Below, in pieces: positions 18,890-22,386 of a stretch of 22,386 nucleotides of DNA. The notes beneath the pieces were generated by a model. It was not told the origin of the DNA. It made no database searches and saw only the letters and a program-made list of their open reading frames with translations. Location of the stretch: positions 1,482,355 through 1,504,740 of the forward strand of contig BFEA01000172.1 of NCBI GenBank assembly GCA_003427395.1, written 5' to 3'. This DNA is from Chara braunii. Taxonomy: Eukaryota > Streptophyta > Charophyceae > Charales > Characeae. How positions within the stretch are numbered: the stretch's first letter is position 1; every line of letters starts with the position of its first letter. A program made the translations under genes and the position numbers.

Positions 18890-18974
18890 GAGTATTTTAT
18901 GGTTGACTCCCCTCCTTGTGGGAGGTGGTTGTGAGATTTTATGAGTGACTCCCCTTTAAAAATGAAAGGTGGTT
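18890..18974. repeat. Two-unit tandem repeat, each with its own hairpin
   Basis: Units start GAGTATTTTATGGTTGACTC (18890) and GAGATTTTATGAGTGACTCC (18933), and both end GGTGGTT. Unit 1 has CCTCC/GGAGG pairing; unit 2 has CCTTT/AAAGG pairing at the same place. Confidence 0.75.
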
Positions 18975-19880
18975 AAATGATTCCAAAATGTATAGAAAGC
19001 AGTTTGGATAATAAAGTTCGACGAGAAAGACCAAGAAACTGATTATTTATTGGTGAAATTTTGAAAGGTCGCGAATTGGTGAAATATTGAGAGATGTTTT
19101 TAAGATGTGTAGTCTGCTTTACTCTGATCAAGTGGGAGGCCATGGCCCTGTGAATATGACGGTGATTTTATGTGGATTTTTTAGAGGACGTCGGACTTTC
19201 TATTTGTCTCATAGAGAACTGGTAAATGTCTTTTGAGTGAAACGGACCTCTGCGTAGTCCCGTTGTAGATTTGAGTTTGCTGCGACACACCGCCCAGTCA
19301 CTATGGTGCTAATTTTAAAACATATATAAGACCCAGCTAGGGGTTAATTTGACATCACGAGGGTGCAACCCACAGTGTTGGTTGCTGACCGGCGTAACCT
19401 GGCAGCGGTCCCATGTTTCACCAAAGGAGTAAGGCTTGAGGGGTGTGGCCGCCTCAGAGAGTTTTATTCTCACGGGATGACGGAGGGATATGAGTCAAGT
19501 CTATAATGTTTTTTAGGGTTCCTGATAGAGTGTTTTATCAATAAAAATTGTCTATCGTTGCACAACCAACGAGGGCATTACCGCTAATATAAAAACGTGG
19601 CGGGCCGTAGATCTGGCTCGATCAACTAGACTACTGTGGGCCAAGATGGAGATCTGACCCTCCTGTACTAGACTGCAGGAGGGATCTGTGATAAAAGATG
19701 TACATTTTTGTTGATATTTTGTGAGAAACGTGAAAATGCCTTTAAAAAGTCTCCGTTAGGTTCCGTGTTCTAAGTTATGACCTTGCATGCATGACGATGA
19801 CTAAACAGGACACCCAACGATGAACCAACTGATGTCTAAGACAAAGGGAGAGGATTATCAATGGCTACTTAGAGCAAACA
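18975..19880. other. No recognised gene
   Basis: A CATATATAAG TATA-like string lies at 19320-19329, but no transcript-like sequence follows that I can identify. Nothing else seen. Confidence 0.3.
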
Positions 19881-19957
19881 TAACACTATAGTATAGATCA
19901 AGTATCCTGGTGTCCAAGGTCTGTTACAGGAGACCCATGTTGAAATCCTGGCAGTGA
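19881..19957 (+). pseudogene. tRNA-Asp-like relic
   Basis: TATAGTATAGATCAAGTATCC (19887-19907) matches the D-arm of plant tRNA-Asp(GTC), which reads TGTAGTATAGTGGTAAGTATTCC. CTGTTACAGGAGACCCATGT (19921-19940) then matches its anticodon loop and variable arm, and TTGAAATCCTGGC its T-arm. About 10 extra bases lie before the anticodon loop, and the anticodon position reads GTT instead of GTC. Not a working tRNA; either a processed pseudogene or a SINE head. Confidence 0.6.
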
Positions 19958-20164
19958 TTAGTCGTGACCAAGAGTCGTTTGATAAGATCCTCAAACGGAG
20001 TCAAGTTGGCCGATCGAATTGGAGCTTTTCTCATCAGCATTTGGAGTTATGGATGAGTTGATAACTTCAGATTATTCGAAGCGACGGGAACGTCGCTTAA
20101 TAAGGTCCGGTAAGTTGTCGTCGCGAATACCCTTACAAGGAAAGCATAACCTCCCCCTCCCCCC

Positions 20165-20222
20165 CCCCAAACGTGGTTCATCCACGAACTGGTGAACTGC
20201 AAATCCGAGTTCAAATGGTTGC
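20165..20222 (+). repeat. SINE-like unit, copy 1 (hairpin plus box-B-like)
   Basis: CGTGG-TTCAT-CCACG hairpin (20172-20186), then GGTGAACTGCAAATCC and box-B-like GAGTTCAAAT (20207-20216). It is alignable with 20541-20600. A run of 16 A at about 20381-20396 downstream could be a tail. Confidence 0.5.
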
Positions 20223-20340
20223 GCAACCAAGGGGTGGGGCAGTTCCATCACTCCTCAAACGTGCTAAATGAGAATGCATTTTCCGTTGGATTATGGAAAG
20301 GTGTCGTGCCTCGTGAACTCACAAGGGCACCTTAAAATTT

Positions 20341-20396
20341 GTGTGTGTGTGTGTTGGGGGGGGGGGGGCACGAACAAGACAAAAAAAAAAAAAAAA
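20341..20396. repeat. (TG)n, G-run and A-run
   Basis: (TG)7, then about 13 G, a short unique piece and about 16 A. A purely low-complexity cluster. Confidence 0.9.
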
Positions 20397-20402
20397 GGGT
20401 AT

Positions 20403-20456
20403 GACGCCCGTGAAAACGGGCGTCTGGAAAGCCTGTTGGGAGTTACAGCTCCCAAC
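20403..20456. other. Two adjacent perfect hairpins
   Basis: Hairpin 1 (20403-20424): GACGCCCGT pairs with ACGGGCGTC around a GAAA tetraloop. Hairpin 2 (20435-20456): GTTGGGAG pairs with CTCCCAAC around TTACAG. They are separated by 10 bases, preceded by an A-run and GGGT, and followed directly by TTTT, a possible Pol III stop. No known ncRNA family was recognised. Confidence 0.7.
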
Positions 20457-20540
20457 TTTTCAAAAACACACAATGTGGCGCTGTGGTTTTATTTTGTTTT
20501 ATTTTGTGTTGGCTCATGCTAACGACATACCCTTATCTCT

Positions 20541-20600
20541 TGGATCCTCGTGGTATGGCCACGAGCTGTTGAAATGCAAACCAAAGTTCGATTCCGCCGG
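20541..20600 (+). repeat. SINE-like unit, copy 2 (hairpin plus box B)
   Basis: CTCGTGG-TATGG-CCACGAG hairpin (20547-20565), then CTGTTGAAATGCAAACC and a consensus box B GTTCGATTCC (20586-20595). A possible box A is TGGATCCTCGT (20541-20551), at tRNA spacing from box B. A T-run (20611-20621) follows within 16 bp. Confidence 0.55.
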
Positions 20601-20621
20601 GGAATCAAACTTTTTTTTTTT

Positions 20622-21406
20622 AACTAAAGAAAATTGGGTCATCTCTCAATTGATGTGTGTCATCCTTCCACAAGAATCATACTAATCATGTGTGGCTGAT
20701 CCCGGTCGCACGATCTTGATAATTGCGTGGTCGAGATCGATCGTGCCGCAGTGTTCAAGTTATTTCCCCGTGGGCTGCTCCAACATAAGGAGCTAGTCCA
20801 ACCGAGGAGGATCGAATTTGATGTCTATGTATGCAGCATGCGAGTCTAGCATTTTACTTGCTGGCTAGCTTTATAGTAGGAGCAACTCTTTTATTTGCAG
20901 AGTTTGCCCCAGCAGTCAACCTATCCATGGCCCAGTAGGCCTAGCTTGCCTGAACCTCTTCAGGGACTAGCGCCCCATCCTTACTCCAAATGGGCACTCC
21001 GCCCTATGGGTTGTGTACTAGGCTATCGAAAGATAGGCACATGGCTGAGTTATGCACTCTCTAAAATTATTAGGGTCGAGCATAACTTTTTGCCCAACTC
21101 GTTTAACTAGGGACTCAACGAGGCCGGATTTTTTATTATTAAAACCTTGAATCACGCAACCGATTACTCACATTTGGTGTCCAATGACTGAACATCAGAA
21201 GCAGGTTACATCTTGTCATATCCGAGTCGTTGGTCATCATCTACCACTCCCGGACGTCGCAACATCTGAACTCGAGGCCTATAAAAGTTTGTTAGACTTT
21301 TTGGTCATAGGTCTAATTTTGGTAGATGAGTAAATCTCATCAAGCTATTTATTTTAAAGATTTTCTCCATAATGGTTGGACAACGTCTAATATAAGAAAA
21401 ATTCGA
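20622..21406. other. No recognised gene
   Basis: An 8-bp inverted repeat GCACGATC ... GATCGTGC lies at 20708-20746. Open frames are short and unmatched. Confidence 0.35.
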
Positions 21407-21447
21407 GCAGATATCCTTGTAAGGGTTTTTGCTCTGACACTGGTAGT
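21407..21447 (-). repeat. Dispersed motif with primer-site-like end
   Basis: The plus strand GATATCCTTGTAAGGGTTTT is followed by TGCTCTGACACTGG. It closely matches the minus strand at 9205-9245. GCTCTGACACTG differs from the complement of the initiator-Met primer site (GCTCTGATACCA) at three positions. Confidence 0.5.
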
Positions 21448-21781
21448 ACTTTGAACTTTATATATTTGAGAGAGTGTTTGATCTTCGACTATTACACGAC
21501 ATCTTGGATTTGTTCAAATATGCTCAATCGAGAAAGTGCAATATTGCTTTGGTTTGCTCGTTTGGGTGTTACCGCCCTTTCTCTTCCTCTCGCTCCTTCA
21601 ACTTTTTCCTTACACCTGCACTTTGAGACTATGCTCCTTTCTCAAAAACATACGATCTTTTTAACCCTCCTTTCTCAACTCTTGACCATGTGCTCTCTCG
21701 CTGTCTACTGCCCTCGAGAGTGCGTGTACACGAGTCTGTGTCTGTCATGGTGTGTGCTCACGTGCGTTTTCAACCAAGCGA

Positions 21782-21855
21782 GCGCACACATAAACACGAG
21801 CAAAGATACACTTGTAGAAAGTAGGGCGCACAAACAAATACGAGCAAAGACACGA
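21782..21855. repeat. 44-bp direct repeat
   Basis: GCGCACACATAAACACGAGC (21782) and GCGCACAAACAAATACGAGC (21826), both continuing AAAGAYACA or AAAGACACG. It sits just 5' of the candidate 3' LTR. Confidence 0.7.
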
Positions 21856-21956
21856 TGTCGTCCCCGAGTTGTCTCTGAAAAGCTGAAAGCCTAAGTTTCT
21901 CTTGCGTGACGCGGCCGGGAGGGTCCTCGCTCGCGTAGGGGCAGATGCGCTCGACA
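21856..21956 (+). mobile_element. Candidate second LTR copy
   Basis: Begins TGTCGT and ends GCGCTCGACA, as does 16641-16770. TGACGCGGCCGGGAGGGTCC (21907-21926) and GATGCGCTCGACA (21944-21956) match the other copy, with an indel between. The left half aligns poorly. No convincing polypurine tract lies just before it. Confidence 0.35.
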
Positions 21957-22266
21957 ACGCTTATGGAGAAGACGGGGAAGGGGGCGAGGGAGGTAGTCAC
22001 ATACAAACAAGCAACACAAAATTAAGTCCATATCCCATTTGTAGAGGTTTAGTTATGGTTTCGAGCATGCACGGCTCCCTGCCATCCGATATGAAATCTC
22101 ACGGTCACAGTGTGATCATGTTGACAAATATACGAAGTATAAATTGAACTTCCGCTAGTGGGACATAGTTTCGAATGTACACATTACTTATTAGACAAGG
22201 ATGAGGGGTAGGCGGCCATCACGACAGGAGGATAGTTTATACATTCATTATCGGTCAGGAATTAGG
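21957..22266. other. No recognised gene
   Basis: Short open frames only; nothing recognised. Confidence 0.3.
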
Positions 22267-22284
22267 CTCTCTCTCTCTCTCTCT

Positions 22285-22375
<91 letters not shown>

Positions 22376-22386
22376 ACACACACACA
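22267..22386. repeat. Compound (CT)n(CA)n microsatellite, cut by window end
   Basis: About 78 bases of (CT)n with TTT interruptions, then (CA)n with one CT interruption, continuing past the last base. Confidence 0.97.

Noticed and set aside
19316-19335. TATA-like string as a snRNA or gene promoter
   Set aside because: No recognisable RNA or coding sequence follows, and no upstream element of the plant snRNA type was seen at the right spacing.
21451-21894. 147-codon plus-strand frame (hydrophobic, Cys/Leu-rich)
   Set aside because: The composition follows TC-rich repeats. There is no family motif, and it overlaps a 44-bp direct repeat and the candidate LTR.

Overview
The window looks like repeat-rich nuclear DNA from a eukaryote, most likely a land plant. 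The evidence is a decayed LINE with a zf-RVT (CCHC) domain, a U6 snRNA relic, a eukaryotic 25S/28S rRNA fragment, several tRNA-like (SINE-type) relics, a primer-binding-site match to tRNA-Asp of the kind seen in plant Ty3-type LTR elements, and long microsatellites. I found no intact protein-coding gene with a recognisable function. No reading frame carries a complete known domain. There is no sign of bacterial operons, CRISPR arrays or phage.

Layout. 1-660: AT-rich with an irregular repeat. About 662-3705, minus strand: decayed LINE 3' portion, covering the end of the reverse transcriptase, connector, CCHC finger and C-terminal tail, ending in a candidate A-tail. It is broken by two in-frame TAG codons and several frame changes and carries an in-frame 105-bp tandem duplication. 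About 4275-5215, plus: faint gag-like coding relics. 5505-5966, minus: a U6 snRNA copy fused at its 3' end to a 25S/28S fragment, with a tRNA-like relic 5' of it (6052-6118). 6120-8755: little recognisable. 8756-9132: two-unit tandem repeat. 10352-11690: further diverged tandem repeats. 11862-12170 and 13999-14490: G-rich arrays. Between them lie SINE-type relics at 12589-12930 (with a 27-T tail complement), 13426-13483 and 13711-13792. 14500-15140: purine-rich sequence and an (AG)n tract. 15906-15959: exact 18-bp minisatellite. 16641-16790: LTR-like end followed by a tRNA-Asp-type primer binding site, with a similar end at 21907-21956. 19881-20600: a tRNA-Asp-like relic, two related hairpin/box-B units and a pair of perfect hairpins. 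22267-22386: compound (CT)n(CA)n running off the window.

How it fits together. The region reads as a graveyard of retroelements. The LINE class seen here could have supplied the enzyme that copied the SINE-like relics and the U6-rRNA chimera; that link is inference. The U6-LSU fusion is the most striking item, because it has the 5'-U6/3'-other-RNA order expected of template-switch chimeric retrogenes. Matches to U6, 25S rRNA, tRNA-Asp and the primer site were made by eye against remembered sequences and should be confirmed with covariance models and repeat libraries. The species cannot be named from this sequence.
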